A DNA stretch of 64,000 nucleotides from Flavobacteriaceae bacterium (GCA_947488595.1 CANKZI010000001.1:115832-179831), one strand, 5' to 3'; positions 18,927 to 29,011 are shown, counted from the stretch's first letter. Notes: a model not told the origin generated them from the letters alone. Program-made: numbers and translations.

Positions 18927-20204
18927 ATGAAAAAATTTTTACTTGCAATAACCCTAGTTTCTGCTTTTACCACAGTAAGCGCGCAAACAGAGTCTGAAAA
19001 AGCGACAGATGCTAATTCAGAATCAGGTTACAATCGATGGTCAATAGAGTTAAACGGCGGTCTAAACAAACCGCAAAAACCATTTACTTCGGGTTATTTT
19101 ACAGCTACTCCAAGTCCTTTTAATGTTGATTTTGGTGTTAGATATATGTTTAATAACAAATTTGGTTTGAAAGCAGATGTTGGTTACTACAATTTCGAGA
19201 ATAAAGACACTTCATTAGAATTTAAATCTCAATATTATAGAGCTAGTTTACAAGGAGTTTTAAATATGGGACGGATGTTGAATTTTGAAACTTTTACAAA
19301 TAGATTTGGACTTTTGTTACATGGTGGTGGAGGTTATTCTCAGTTCAAGAGCGACAATCACAACTTTACTGATCAATTGGGACATCTTATTGTCGGTATT
19401 ACAGGTCAATTCAAACTAACAGATAGAATCGTTTTAAATGGAGACTTCACATCAGTTACTGGTGTCGGTCAAAACAAAACTTTTGATGGAAACACTTCCA
19501 CTACAGATGAAAGAGGTTTTGGTGGCGGTATTTTTTCTGCTACTTTTGGTGTTACAGTATATCTAGGTGGAAAACAACAACACGCAGACTGGTTTGTTGA
19601 TTCTAACAAAACTAAAGATGAAGTTGCCGAACTACAAAAAAGAATTGGCGATTTAGAAACCATGTTAAACGATACCGATAAAGATGGTGTTGCAGATTAC
19701 TTAGACGCAGAACCAAATTCGACTACAGGTGTTGCTGTTGATATCAAAGGCAGATCTATAGATAATAATGGTAATGGTGTTCCAGACGAATTGGAAAACT
19801 ACATGGATAAAACCTATGGTGGCAAATCAACAATCGTTGCCCCAACTAATGACGAGTTAGTGAAAGCATTAATCAATGATGGTTATGTCACTACTTATTT
19901 TGATTTTAACAAATCAACTCCAACCAATGTTTCTACAGAAGGGATTGATTTTATATTGAATTATTTAAGAAATAATCCAAGTGCATCAGTTGATATTATT
20001 GGTCATGCAGATGAATTAGGAAGAACCGAGTACAATGATAAATTATCTACTGCAAGAGCAAATTCTGTTAAAAACACATTAATGAGCGCTAAAATTGATG
20101 GTTCAAGATTGAACATCGTTCCTGCTGGCGAAGATACTTCAGTTGATAAAAGCTCTGATATTGCAAGAAGATTAGTAAGAAGAGTTACCTTTAGAGTTAA
20201 ATAG
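18927..20204 (+). CDS. OmpA family outer-membrane protein with TSP3-like linker
   Basis: This 425-residue protein has a signal peptide (cleaved after VSA, before QTESEK), an N-terminal eight-stranded beta-barrel (residues about 35-215), a calcium-binding thrombospondin type 3-like linker (DTDKDGVADYLDAEP, then DNNGNGVPDE) and a C-terminal OmpA peptidoglycan-binding domain (YFDFNKSTPT ... GHADELGRTEYNDKLSTARA ... ARRLVRRV). This is the abundant porin-like arrangement of Flavobacteriaceae. It links the outer membrane to the wall. A strong terminator follows. Confidence 0.92.
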   Translation: MKKFLLAITLVSAFTTVSAQTESEKATDANSESGYNRWSIELNGGLNKPQKPFTSGYFTATPSPFNVDFGVRYMFNNKFGLKADVGYYNFENKDTSLEFKSQYYRASLQGVLNMGRMLNFETFTNRFGLLLHGGGGYSQFKSDNHNFTDQLGHLIVGITGQFKLTDRIVLNGDFTSVTGVGQNKTFDGNTSTTDERGFGGGIFSATFGVTVYLGGKQQHADWFVDSNKTKDEVAELQKRIGDLETMLNDTDKDGVADYLDAEPNSTTGVAVDIKGRSIDNNGNGVPDELENYMDKTYGGKSTIVAPTNDELVKALINDGYVTTYFDFNKSTPTNVSTEGIDFILNYLRNNPSASVDIIGHADELGRTEYNDKLSTARANSVKNTLMSAKIDGSRLNIVPAGEDTSVDKSSDIARRLVRRVTFRVK

Positions 20205-20220
20205 TAAACTTACAACCTAT

Positions 20221-20255
20221 AAAAAAGCCCTAAAGTTTTAACTCTAGGGCTTTTT
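20221..20255. terminator. Bidirectional terminator between ompA-like and menE
   Basis: The inverted repeat AGCCCTA / TAGGGCT, flanked by A6 on the left and T5 on the right and with a 12-nt loop, lies 16 nt after the ompA stop and 13 nt from the convergent menE stop. Confidence 0.88.
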
Positions 20256-20268
20256 ACATTTAAAATTA

Positions 20269-21309
20269 TTAATTTAAGGAGTCCTTTCTAATCACTTTGC
20301 CGTTACCAGTTTCTTTGAAATTCTTTATAAATTGAACATCCTTTGGCCGTTCATATTTATCTAAATGATTAAAAATACCTTCTGGTAATGCATACGATTC
20401 ACCTTCAATAATCAAGACTAGTTTTTCTCCTAAATCAGCATCAGTAATTCCTGCTACAAAAAAACGGCGGTCGATTAATTTTAATAATTTATCTTCGATT
20501 TGCTCTGGAATCAATTTTATACCACCACTATTAATAACATTATCAATACGTCCCTTCCAAATAAATTCGGTTTGCGAAATAATGTCAACTAGGTCATTTG
20601 TCACAATTGGTTCATTGGTGATGTTTGGTGCCTGAATAACCAAACAATTTCTTTCGTCTTTACTAATGGTCGTATTAGGCAAAACTGTAAAAACAGGAGC
20701 TCCGACTTTTTTTGCCGCGATATGTGATACAGTTTCTGTCATACCGTAGGTCTCAAAGGATTGTGTTGGTAGTTTGAGTAATTCGTTTTCTAAAACAGCA
20801 TTAATTTTTGCACCACCAACAATCAGTTTTTTTATATTGTGCAATTCTTTTAACGAATGTTGCGCCTGCAAGGGCACCATTGCCGAAAAAGCATATCTTT
20901 TTTCATTATTTTTTAAAGGATTTGAACTTGGCGCTACAAAATCCATATCAAGACCTAGAATAAATCCGCGTACAAACATCATCTTTCCGGCAACATATTT
21001 TACCGGTAGGCAATTCAAAACTTTATCGCCAGGAGACAATTCAAAAAAATCTCCGGTGGCTAAGGCCGAATTAACCATGGCTTGTTTTTCGACCCGAATG
21101 ATTTTTGGAATTCCTGTGCTTCCAGAAGAATTCATGTCGATATAATTTTTATCATCAAACCAATCGAGTATAAAATTACCCACTGGTTTTTCAAAATCAT
21201 CACCTTCTTTGATAAAGCTATACGCAACCCTGCACAAGTCTTCGCGATCCAAATTAAAACCATTTAGTTTGAAACGATGGTGTACTTTTTCGTAAGTCAG
21301 ATTATTCAT
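20269..21309 (-). CDS. menE: o-Succinylbenzoate-CoA ligase (AMP-binding), menaquinone pathway
   Basis: This 346-residue adenylate-forming enzyme is shorter than typical acyl-CoA ligases (about 450-500), as is usual for MenE in Bacteroidota. It has the P-loop-like motif SSGSTGIPKII, the A5-like motif ETYGMTETVSHIA and the hinge region WKGRIDNVINSGGIKL, with the catalytic Lys near GNGKVIRKD at the C-terminus. It activates o-succinylbenzoate for menaquinone synthesis. No other men genes are in the window; the assignment rests on size and motif set. Confidence 0.82.
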   Translation of the reverse strand: MNNLTYEKVHHRFKLNGFNLDREDLCRVAYSFIKEGDDFEKPVGNFILDWFDDKNYIDMNSSGSTGIPKIIRVEKQAMVNSALATGDFFELSPGDKVLNCLPVKYVAGKMMFVRGFILGLDMDFVAPSSNPLKNNEKRYAFSAMVPLQAQHSLKELHNIKKLIVGGAKINAVLENELLKLPTQSFETYGMTETVSHIAAKKVGAPVFTVLPNTTISKDERNCLVIQAPNITNEPIVTNDLVDIISQTEFIWKGRIDNVINSGGIKLIPEQIEDKLLKLIDRRFFVAGITDADLGEKLVLIIEGESYALPEGIFNHLDKYERPKDVQFIKNFKETGNGKVIRKDSLN

Positions 21310-21348
21310 TATTTTGTTCTATTTTGTTAAGTTCATTGTGTTTGTTAA

Positions 21349-22266
21349 TTACAATTTTCCTGTCAGTTTTTCTTTCCAATTGGTCCATTTGTACTTTTTA
21401 CTAAAGATAAATAAAAGAATCGGAAAAATAATAACCACTGGCAAAATAACATCAATGCCAGCAGTTGGTTCTGCTACGTCTTTAAGAACTGAATGGGTTT
21501 GAAAAGCCGACCAATCGGAGGTAACCAATAAAGCACTTATCAAATTGTTGGCTGCATGAAATCCCAAAGAAAGTTCAAGACCATCGTCCATCAAGGTTAA
21601 AATTCCTAAAAACAATCCTGTACCTATATAATAAATCATAATAATTTTTCCCATTTTTGCGACTTCCGGATTAAAAAAATGCATTCCTCCAAAAATCAAT
21701 GACGTCATTAGCAGCGGAAACCACCTGTTTTTCGCTAAAACGGCAAAACCTTGCATCAGATAACCTCTAAAAACATATTCTTCGGTGCTGGTTTGTATCG
21801 GAATCATGACAATAGCAATCATGGCTAAAATTGCAAAAGGGATAGGTTTAAAGTTAAATTCAAAATTTTCTGGCGAGGTATAATAAGTTATCAAAGTGGT
21901 AATAACAGTTACAAGAGCCCAAAGGCCGAACGAAAATAAAATACGATGCCAATCTAACTTTTTACGACCCGTGGTAACCGATAAAAAAGATTGCTGATGA
22001 AAATACTTTACAACTAAATAAATACCAATCATGGCAAATACGAATGAAAGTAACATTAAAAAAAGCAATAAATTGGGCTCTAAAGAAGTCATTGCACTTT
22101 CTACCGATCTTTTATCTGTCAAGTCGCCATTTGAATTGAGACTTTTAATAGTGATGGCAATTCCAAGCGGAATTTGACCAATCAGACTCGCGAGAATAAT
22201 GACGACCGATCCTAAAATGTACCTCCAAAATTCATTATTGGGTTTTAAAGCTTGCGTTACAAACAT
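21349..22266 (-). CDS. CPBP family intramembrane metalloprotease
   Basis: This 305-residue membrane protein with about eight helices has the CPBP (type II CAAX prenyl endopeptidase/Abi) motifs: STEEYVFRGYL (EExxxR), LIFGGMHF (FxxxH) and GFHAANNLISA (HxxxN). Members act as membrane proteases or in bacteriocin self-protection; the substrate is unknown. It lies 39 nt upstream of menE on the same strand and is probably co-transcribed with it. Confidence 0.87.
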   Translation of the reverse strand: MFVTQALKPNNEFWRYILGSVVIILASLIGQIPLGIAITIKSLNSNGDLTDKRSVESAMTSLEPNLLLFLMLLSFVFAMIGIYLVVKYFHQQSFLSVTTGRKKLDWHRILFSFGLWALVTVITTLITYYTSPENFEFNFKPIPFAILAMIAIVMIPIQTSTEEYVFRGYLMQGFAVLAKNRWFPLLMTSLIFGGMHFFNPEVAKMGKIIMIYYIGTGLFLGILTLMDDGLELSLGFHAANNLISALLVTSDWSAFQTHSVLKDVAEPTAGIDVILPVVIIFPILLFIFSKKYKWTNWKEKLTGKL

Positions 22267-22490
22267 GGTCTTTATTTTTGTTGATGAGTTGTTATTATGT
22301 TAAGTTTGTTACGTCTAATTTAAATTAATTTTTAGAATACCAACTAGTTCCTCAACTAATTTAAATGATGGATTCAACCTTAATAAAAGTAACGGTGTTA
22401 AAAATTACATTTAAAATGGAATTTATTGAAAAACTCCAAAAATACTCCAATCAAATAATATAAATCACAAGTGCTATCTTTTAACAATCC
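22267..22490. other. Divergent intergenic region, no gene seen
   Basis: This is AT-rich sequence between the CPBP gene (minus) and the outer-membrane receptor (plus). I find no convincing ORF or repeat; the receptor promoter begins at 22491. Confidence 0.4.
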
Positions 22491-22525
22491 TTTGTGAAAC
22501 AACCATAAACCAAGACTTATTTTTG
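22491..22525 (+). promoter_or_regulatory. Promoter of the outer-membrane barrel receptor gene
   Basis: TTTG (22491-22494), 23 nt and TATTTTTG (22518-22525) match both halves of the Bacteroidota promoter consensus. The ATG is 34 nt downstream. Confidence 0.65.
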
Positions 22526-22559
22526 TGGACTAAAAGAAATTAATTAAATTTCAGTTTTG

Positions 22560-25076
22560 ATGAAAAAAATAGAATTGGCTATTTGTCTCGTGTTATTGTT
22601 GGTTGTTGGAACAGGTTTTTCGCAAAAAAACACAGCAACAAATAAGGTAAAAGTGTCAGGAAGAGTAATCGACAAATTAACCAACAAACCACTCGAATAC
22701 ACCACTGTAAGTTTTCAAAATGTACAAATAACAGGTCCTGTTTCTGGCGGAATTACCGATGCAAAAGGCGAATTCTCTTTTGAAATTAATCCCGGTATTT
22801 ATGATGTAAAAGTCGAATTTATTTCGTTTAAACCCATCGAGTTCAAACAAAAAAGTATTTTAGAAAATCTTAATTTAGGTACGATTTCATTGATCGAAGA
22901 TGCAACCATGCTCAATGAAGTTGCCATCAGAACAGAAAAAACTACAGTTGAGATAAAGTTAGATAAAAAAGTGTATAACGTCGGCAATGATTTGATGGTA
23001 AAAGGTGGCACCGTTAGTGATGTGCTTGATAATATTCCTTCCGTAAGCGTTGATGCCGATGGCGCAGTGAGCCTGCGAGGCAATGCTAACGTCAGAATTC
23101 TAATTGACGGAAAACCTTCAAACGCTATTAATATTGCCGAAGCATTACGACAGATTCCAGCGGATGCAATTGATAAAGTTGAAGTGGTTACAAATCCCTC
23201 CGCACGCTATGACTCCGAAGGTGGTGGCGGTTTGTTGAATATTGTTCTTAAAAAAGGAAAGAACCAAGGCTTAAACGGAACATTAATTTTGTCAACAGGA
23301 GATCCAGAGAATTACGGCGCTTCTGGAAATGTTAATTATAAATCCGAAAAATTCAATCTATTTACAACCACTGGTTACAATTACAGAAACAATCCCGGAA
23401 GAGGTTTGACCAATACCGAATACCTCAATGAAGATGGAACTACGCGAAATTACATCGATGAAAGGCGCAGTAATGAAAGACTTAGCGAAGGTTTTAACTC
23501 CAATTTTGGTATCGATTTGTATTTGGATGACAGTACTACTTGGACCAACGCTTTCAATTACCGAAAAAATAACGGAGACAATCCCGAAAGTGTTTTTTAT
23601 AATAATTATGATGCCGACAGAGAAAATCTTTTTGTCACTTCGCGTCTTAACAAGCAACGTAACGAAAGTCAAAATATAGAGTACACCACTAATTTTGTCA
23701 AAAAATTCAAAAGAGATGGACATAAATTGACTTTTGATGCTGCTTTTTCGACCAATACAGACAACGACAGCTCGATTATCGAAAACAATTCAGACACTAT
23801 AAAAGAGTCGACCAATAATCAACAAGATCAAAAACGAAATGTAATTCAAGTGGATTATGTTTTGCCTTTTGGAAAAGCCAGTCAATTTGAATTGGGTTAT
23901 AAAGGTGATACAAACATCTTAAAAACCGATTATTTGGTAGGAAGTTTAGATGACGAAGGCAACTTTGATTCGTATGAACAATTTTCAAATGTTCTTGAAT
24001 ACAAAGAAAAAGTCAACGCTTTGTATACTCAAATTGGAACAAAAATCAACAAATTTTCAATGTTGTTTGGATTAAGATGGGAAGATTCTAATATTGACAT
24101 CAATTTATTAACTACCAAAGATATCAACAATAAAAAGTACAATGATTTTTTCCCGAGTGCTTTTCTTACCTATGAAATTAGTAATAAAACCAATATTTCT
24201 TTAAGCTATAGCCGCAGAATTTCGAGACCACGAGGCCGACAAATTAATCCGTTTTCGAATTATTCGAGTAACATTAATATTTTTCAAGGCAATCCCGATT
24301 TGGATCCCGCATATACAGACGCTTTGGATCTAGGGTTTTTAAAACAATGGGAAAAACTAACGTTAAGCACTTCGCTATATGTTAATAAAACCACCGATTC
24401 TTTTCAGTTTATCAGAGTAGAAAGCGGAGATTTTGTTACAACAATTGTTGATGGAGAAGATACCGTTGACGCGTCTGGAAATCCTGTAATTGTTGGAGGA
24501 GAAGATTTTTTGACGCCCGTTATTTTAACAACTCCAATTAATTTGGCAACAGAATACCGATTGGGTTTTGAATTTACTTTGAATTACTCACCTTATAAAT
24601 GGTGGAAACTCAATTCTAATTTTAATTTTTTTAGAAACGAAACCCAAGGCGATTATGCCTATACAAATTTTCAAAATGTAGTTGTGAATCAAAATTTTGA
24701 CAATACAGCTTACTCATGGTCTACCCGATTGACTTCAAAAATAACGCTGCCTTATAAAATTGATTGGCAAACTAATTGCACCTATAATGGTCCGCAAACT
24801 AATGCGCAAGGAAAAAGTCTGGGGGTTTTTAGTGCTAATTTGGGTTTTAGTAAAGATGTTTTGAAAGACAAAGGAACGGTTGCGGTTAATGTTCAAGATG
24901 TTTTTAATTCAAGAAAGAGAATCAATGAAACCAATTTACCAGAACTGAATTCGTACAGCGAAATGCAATGGCGCGTCAGACAAATCAATGTTTCTTTTAC
25001 GTACAGATTCAATAAAAAGAAAGGCGATAAAGAAAGACAACCCAGACGCGATGAAGACGGCAGCGGAGATTTTTAA
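22560..25076 (+). CDS. TonB-dependent receptor-like outer membrane beta-barrel protein
   Basis: This 838-residue protein has a signal peptide, a CarboxypepD_reg-like domain (residues about 30-110, VSGRVIDKLTNKPLEYTTVSF), a plug domain (about 125-225, including LRGNANVRILIDGKPS and GGGGLLNIVLKKG) and a large C-terminal barrel. This arrangement is the OMP_b-brl_3-type family, distinct from SusC proteins; no SusD partner is next to it. The ligand is unknown. A CDF metal exporter follows but has its own promoter, so a metal role is only a possibility. The ATG at 22560 is preferred to the TTG just before it. Confidence 0.88.
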   Translation: MKKIELAICLVLLLVVGTGFSQKNTATNKVKVSGRVIDKLTNKPLEYTTVSFQNVQITGPVSGGITDAKGEFSFEINPGIYDVKVEFISFKPIEFKQKSILENLNLGTISLIEDATMLNEVAIRTEKTTVEIKLDKKVYNVGNDLMVKGGTVSDVLDNIPSVSVDADGAVSLRGNANVRILIDGKPSNAINIAEALRQIPADAIDKVEVVTNPSARYDSEGGGGLLNIVLKKGKNQGLNGTLILSTGDPENYGASGNVNYKSEKFNLFTTTGYNYRNNPGRGLTNTEYLNEDGTTRNYIDERRSNERLSEGFNSNFGIDLYLDDSTTWTNAFNYRKNNGDNPESVFYNNYDADRENLFVTSRLNKQRNESQNIEYTTNFVKKFKRDGHKLTFDAAFSTNTDNDSSIIENNSDTIKESTNNQQDQKRNVIQVDYVLPFGKASQFELGYKGDTNILKTDYLVGSLDDEGNFDSYEQFSNVLEYKEKVNALYTQIGTKINKFSMLFGLRWEDSNIDINLLTTKDINNKKYNDFFPSAFLTYEISNKTNISLSYSRRISRPRGRQINPFSNYSSNINIFQGNPDLDPAYTDALDLGFLKQWEKLTLSTSLYVNKTTDSFQFIRVESGDFVTTIVDGEDTVDASGNPVIVGGEDFLTPVILTTPINLATEYRLGFEFTLNYSPYKWWKLNSNFNFFRNETQGDYAYTNFQNVVVNQNFDNTAYSWSTRLTSKITLPYKIDWQTNCTYNGPQTNAQGKSLGVFSANLGFSKDVLKDKGTVAVNVQDVFNSRKRINETNLPELNSYSEMQWRVRQINVSFTYRFNKKKGDKERQPRRDEDGSGDF

Positions 25077-25097
25077 GGGTAATTTAAAGTATTAATA

Positions 25098-25128
25098 TTG
25101 TGCCTTTTTAATAGAAAAGATACCTTTG
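25098..25128 (+). promoter_or_regulatory. Promoter of the CDF transporter gene
   Basis: TTG (25098-25100), exactly 20 nt and TACCTTTG (25121-25128) match the Bacteroidota consensus. The start codon is 24 nt downstream. Confidence 0.65.
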
Positions 25129-25152
25129 GTTCGCATAAAAGCAATTTTATAA

Positions 25153-26040
25153 ATGACTTCCAATAAAAACAAAGCGATTAAAGCGACTTACCTTAGTATT
25201 TTTGGTAATATCGCATTGGCATTAATCAAAGGAGTTGCTGGTTATTTTGGCAATTCTTATGCGCTGATTGCCGATGCAATCGAATCTACTACCGACGTGT
25301 TTTCGTCGATTTTAGTTTTATTCGGAATAAAATATGCCACTAAACCTGCCGATTCAAATCATCCTTATGGTCACGGAAGAGCTGAAACATTGGTTACTTT
25401 TGCAGTAGTTGGCTTTTTGTTGATATCGGCTACAATAATCGCTTACGAAAGCATCCACAATATTATAACTCCGCACAAAACACCCGAAAAATTTACTTTA
25501 TATGTTTTGGCGGTAATTGTTTTGATAAAAGAAATTTTCTACAGAATCATCGTTAAAAAAAGTAACGAAACCAACAGTTCATCGCTCAAAGCCGACGCTT
25601 GGCACCACCGAAGCGATGCGATTACTTCGCTAATGGCTTTTATCGGAATTGCAATTGCAATATATTTTGGACCAGGTTATGAAACTGCCGATGATTGGGC
25701 CGCTTTACTGGCCTCGGGTTTTATAATTTATAATGCCTATTTGATTTTTAGACCTGCATTAGGCGAAATTTTAGACGAACATTTGTATGATGATTTGATT
25801 GTAAAAATTCGCGAGATTGCGATTACAGTTGATGGCGTTATTGCCACCGAAAAATGTTTTGTTAGAAAGACAGGAATGACCTATTTGGTCGATTTGCATT
25901 TGATGGTGGACGGAAATTTAAAAGTCGCAAAAGGACATGAAATTGCCCACCAATTAAAAGATGTTATTCAAAAAGAAATTCCTGAAATCGCAGATGTTTT
26001 GATTCATGTTGAACCAAATGGTTGTAGTGTGGAATTGTAA
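25153..26040 (+). CDS. Cation diffusion facilitator family metal exporter
   Basis: This 295-residue protein has six membrane helices and a C-terminal cytoplasmic metal-binding domain (about residues 210-295). The helix-2 metal site reads ADAIESTTD, which has Asp/Glu rather than the His of zinc-specific members; helix 5 reads AWHHRSDA. The acidic helix-2 site resembles iron/manganese-type CDF proteins, so export of Mn or Fe is possible but zinc cannot be excluded. It is expected to antiport divalent cations against protons at the inner membrane. Confidence 0.87.
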   Translation: MTSNKNKAIKATYLSIFGNIALALIKGVAGYFGNSYALIADAIESTTDVFSSILVLFGIKYATKPADSNHPYGHGRAETLVTFAVVGFLLISATIIAYESIHNIITPHKTPEKFTLYVLAVIVLIKEIFYRIIVKKSNETNSSSLKADAWHHRSDAITSLMAFIGIAIAIYFGPGYETADDWAALLASGFIIYNAYLIFRPALGEILDEHLYDDLIVKIREIAITVDGVIATEKCFVRKTGMTYLVDLHLMVDGNLKVAKGHEIAHQLKDVIQKEIPEIADVLIHVEPNGCSVEL

Positions 26041-26048
26041 TTTTAAAA

Positions 26049-26086
26049 ATCAAGCACGAATACAAACTGTTGTATTCGCGCTTGAT
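26049..26086. terminator. Bidirectional terminator between CDF and M13 peptidase genes
   Basis: A 17-bp inverted repeat (ATCAAGCACGAATACAA / TTGTATTCGCGCTTGAT, one A-C mismatch, 4-nt loop) lies between two convergent genes, with T-rich sequence after each arm. It starts 8 nt after the CDF stop codon. Confidence 0.85.
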
Positions 26087-26090
26087 CATT

Positions 26091-28148
26091 TTACCAAATT
26101 TTCACTCTTTTTTCAGGAGCAATATACATTCCGTCTCCTTTTTTTACGTCAAAAGCTTTATAAAAAGAATCAACATTTTGTAAAGGAACATAAGCGCGGT
26201 ACATACCAGGCGAATGTGGATCTGTTTTTACTTGATTTTTAAGTGCTTCATCACGCATTTTGGAACGCCAAATGGTTGACCAAGAGATAAAGAAACGTTG
26301 TTCGGGTGTGTAACCATCGATCAAGCCAGGATTTCCATTTTCTTTCAAATACAATTGCAAACCGTCATATGCGGCATTCACGCCACCCAAATCACCGATG
26401 TTTTCGCCTAAAGTGAATTTTCCGTCAACAAAGGTCCCTTTCAAAGGCTCCAAAGCACTGTATTGATCTGCCAAAGCGCCAGTTAATGCCGAAAATTGTT
26501 TCAAATCGTCTTCGGTCCACCAATCTACTAAATTGCCATCGGCATTATAACGCGCACCAGAATCATCAAAACCATGAGAAATTTCATGTCCAATAACAGC
26601 ACCAATGCCACCATAATTGACCGCTTCGTCTGCTTGATAATTGTAAAAAGGCGGTTGCAAAATGGCTGCAGGAAAAACAATTTCGTTGTAGGATGGATTG
26701 TAATATGCATTCACAGTTTGTGGCGACATGCCCCATTTTTCTTTGTCAACTGGTTGGTCTAATTCGGCTAAATTTTCTTTAAAACGCCATCTTGCAATGT
26801 TTTCGACATTTTCAAAATACGTGCCGCCTTCTTGGGGACTTTTTATAGTCAAAGCCGAATAATCTTTCCATTTATCTGGATAACCAATTTTAACTCTCGA
26901 TTTTTTTAACTTTTCTACAGCACTTATTTTGGTTTCCTTAGACATCCAAGGCAAATTGTTGATTCGATTTTCAAATGCCAAAACTATGTTTTTGATCATT
27001 TTTTCAGCTTTGATTTTAGCCTCGGGTGGAAATTTTTTCTCTACATATAATTTCCCTAATGCTTCTCCAATATTGCCATTTACAACTTGTAGCGCCTTCT
27101 CTTCTCGTGGTCTTTGTTTGATGGCGCCAGTAAGCGTTTTGCCATAAAATTCCCAATTGGCATTTTCAACATTGGTCGAAATGCGCCCCGAAGCTTTATT
27201 TAACAAAGTCCAACGCAAATACGCTTTCCATTGGTCAGTATTATTTTGTTTAAAAAGCACTTCTAATGCCGCCATATATTTTGGTTGTGCAACAATAACC
27301 GAATCGATTTTTGGTAAACCTACACCAGTTAAGTAGGCGTTCCAATTTATAGATGGCATTAGTTTTTGAAGTCCTTCAACCGACATCGGATTGTATGATT
27401 TTCGACTATCTCGGCGTTCAACGCGGTCAAATCTGGGCTGCGCCATGGCTATTTCTAAAGCTAAAATTTTATCGGCATCAGCCTTCGCTTGTTCTGGCTT
27501 TAATCCTAAAAATTGCAACATACGCGCTACATGTAATACATATTTTTCTCTTTTTTCTTTTGAATCTTTATCATCCGCAACATAATAATCCCGGTCAGGA
27601 AGTCCTAAACTTCCTAAACCTACTTCGACCACATTACGGTTACTGTTTTTATCGTCTGAACCAACTCCAATACCAAAAAAACCAATGCCTCCAAGCGGTT
27701 CCATTTCGATCAGCAAATTTTGTAAATCTTGTATGCTTTTTATTGCGTTGATTTTAAAAAGATATGGTCTTAAAAACTTAATACCTTGTTTGTCTCGCGT
27801 AACCGTATCCATAATCGATTGGTAGAGACCGATTGCTTTTCCTTGATCTGTGTTGGCTTTGAATTTAGGATTTCCAGCTGCCTCTTTCAAAATAGCCAAA
27901 GCATCTTTATCTGTATTTTGTCGCAACTCATCAAAACTTCCCCATCGGGTTTTGTCGCTCGGAATCTCAGTTTTATCTAGCCATGCACCATTTACAAATC
28001 TAAAAAAATCATTATTTGGTTGCACCGTTTTATCCATATTGGAAAGGCTAATACCGGGCTCTTTTTTTACATTATCCTGCGCATTTAAATTGGCGAAGGT
28101 AAAAAGTAGCACTGCGAAATGCAATTGTTTAAAAACATGTGTCTTCAT
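26091..28148 (-). CDS. M13 family zinc metallopeptidase (neprilysin/PepO-like), secreted
   Basis: This 685-residue peptidase has a signal peptide (start at 28148, cleavage after LNA, before QDN). The zinc site HEISH is at about residues 521-525 within VIGHEISHGFDDSGA, and the third ligand Glu lies in GENIGDLGG near residue 582. The C-terminal substrate-binding pattern PHSPGMYR is present. M13 enzymes cut short peptides on the N-side of hydrophobic residues. An upstream frame to 28229 lacks a good signal and passes through the promoter element. Confidence 0.92.
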   Translation of the reverse strand: MKTHVFKQLHFAVLLFTFANLNAQDNVKKEPGISLSNMDKTVQPNNDFFRFVNGAWLDKTEIPSDKTRWGSFDELRQNTDKDALAILKEAAGNPKFKANTDQGKAIGLYQSIMDTVTRDKQGIKFLRPYLFKINAIKSIQDLQNLLIEMEPLGGIGFFGIGVGSDDKNSNRNVVEVGLGSLGLPDRDYYVADDKDSKEKREKYVLHVARMLQFLGLKPEQAKADADKILALEIAMAQPRFDRVERRDSRKSYNPMSVEGLQKLMPSINWNAYLTGVGLPKIDSVIVAQPKYMAALEVLFKQNNTDQWKAYLRWTLLNKASGRISTNVENANWEFYGKTLTGAIKQRPREEKALQVVNGNIGEALGKLYVEKKFPPEAKIKAEKMIKNIVLAFENRINNLPWMSKETKISAVEKLKKSRVKIGYPDKWKDYSALTIKSPQEGGTYFENVENIARWRFKENLAELDQPVDKEKWGMSPQTVNAYYNPSYNEIVFPAAILQPPFYNYQADEAVNYGGIGAVIGHEISHGFDDSGARYNADGNLVDWWTEDDLKQFSALTGALADQYSALEPLKGTFVDGKFTLGENIGDLGGVNAAYDGLQLYLKENGNPGLIDGYTPEQRFFISWSTIWRSKMRDEALKNQVKTDPHSPGMYRAYVPLQNVDSFYKAFDVKKGDGMYIAPEKRVKIW

Positions 28149-28172
28149 AAAAGAATCAAATTGGTTGAAGAG

Positions 28173-28180
28173 CAAATTTA
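28173..28180 (-). promoter_or_regulatory. -7 promoter element of the M13 peptidase gene
   Basis: TAAATTTG on the minus strand matches TAnnTTTG, 24 nt before the start codon at 28148. Confidence 0.45.
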
Positions 28181-28257
28181 TCATTTTTAGTTTACAAATC
28201 CTTACAATTATGAAACCAATAACAACCATTTATTTACAAAAAGGCATTTGTTTTTTG

Positions 28258-28265
28258 TATTTTTG
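28258..28265 (+). promoter_or_regulatory. -7 promoter element of the SCO gene
   Basis: TATTTTTG matches TAnnTTTG and ends 14 nt before the start codon, so the leader would be only a few bases long. Confidence 0.4.
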
Positions 28266-28279
28266 CCTAAAAAATTCAG

Positions 28280-28948
28280 ATGCTTCCTTTTTTAAAAAAA
28301 TATAAGTTTTTTTTGTTGACGATGTTTGTTTTTTCTGTGGTTTTCTTAACGATTTCCTATCAATTATTGCAACCCAAAAAGATGTTGCCCATCATGAATC
28401 CGGCCGATGTCAATCCTGAATTGGTCGATACAACTGTTCAACATATAAGCAAATACCATACGATTTCTGATTTTTCATTTACAAATCAAAATGGAAAAAT
28501 CATTACACAAAAAGATTATGAAGGTAAAATTTATGTTGCCGATTTTTTCTTTACTACTTGCCAAAGCATATGTCCAATAATGACCAAAAACATGGTTGAT
28601 GTGCAAAAAGCCATTCGCAACAATCCAAAAGTAATGTTACTCTCCCATTCGGTTTTACCTGATCAAGATAGTGTACCGGTTTTAAAAAAATATGCGCTCG
28701 AGAAGGGCGTTATTGATGCCAAATGGAATTTGGTAACAGGTGATAAAAAAGCCATTTATTGGATTGCCAGAAAGTCGTACTTGGCCGTTAAAACTGCTAG
28801 TGCAACTGAAATGTATGATATGGTGCATACCGAAAACTTTATCTTGGTTGATACCAAAAAACGCATTCGTGGCTTTTATGACGGAACGAAAATCCAAGAT
28901 GTTAAACGATTAATTGAAGACATCGATTTTTTATCTAAAGAAGAATAA
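28280..28948 (+). CDS. SCO family copper chaperone/thioredoxin-like protein
   Basis: This 222-residue membrane-anchored protein has an N-terminal helix (residues about 10-30) and a thioredoxin-like domain with the SCO copper motif CQSIC (CxxxC) at about residue 94. The later conserved His is in VHTENFILVD. SCO proteins deliver copper to the CuA site of cytochrome oxidase. No oxidase genes are near; the feo genes follow after 83 nt. Confidence 0.9.
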   Translation: MLPFLKKYKFFLLTMFVFSVVFLTISYQLLQPKKMLPIMNPADVNPELVDTTVQHISKYHTISDFSFTNQNGKIITQKDYEGKIYVADFFFTTCQSICPIMTKNMVDVQKAIRNNPKVMLLSHSVLPDQDSVPVLKKYALEKGVIDAKWNLVTGDKKAIYWIARKSYLAVKTASATEMYDMVHTENFILVDTKKRIRGFYDGTKIQDVKRLIEDIDFLSKEE

Positions 28949-29011
28949 TCAAATGCGATACAATTTCTTTATTCCTATTGCTTTCAAAGCTAAAATGCTT
29001 ACTTTTACGCT

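Noticed and set aside
26006..26242. Plus-strand frame across the terminator after the CDF gene
   Set aside because: It runs through the 17-bp terminator hairpin and the end of the M13 gene; no start context.
27353..27751. A 132-residue frame antisense to the M13 peptidase
   Set aside because: It lies inside a peptidase gene with all motifs intact and has no promoter element or recognisable domain.
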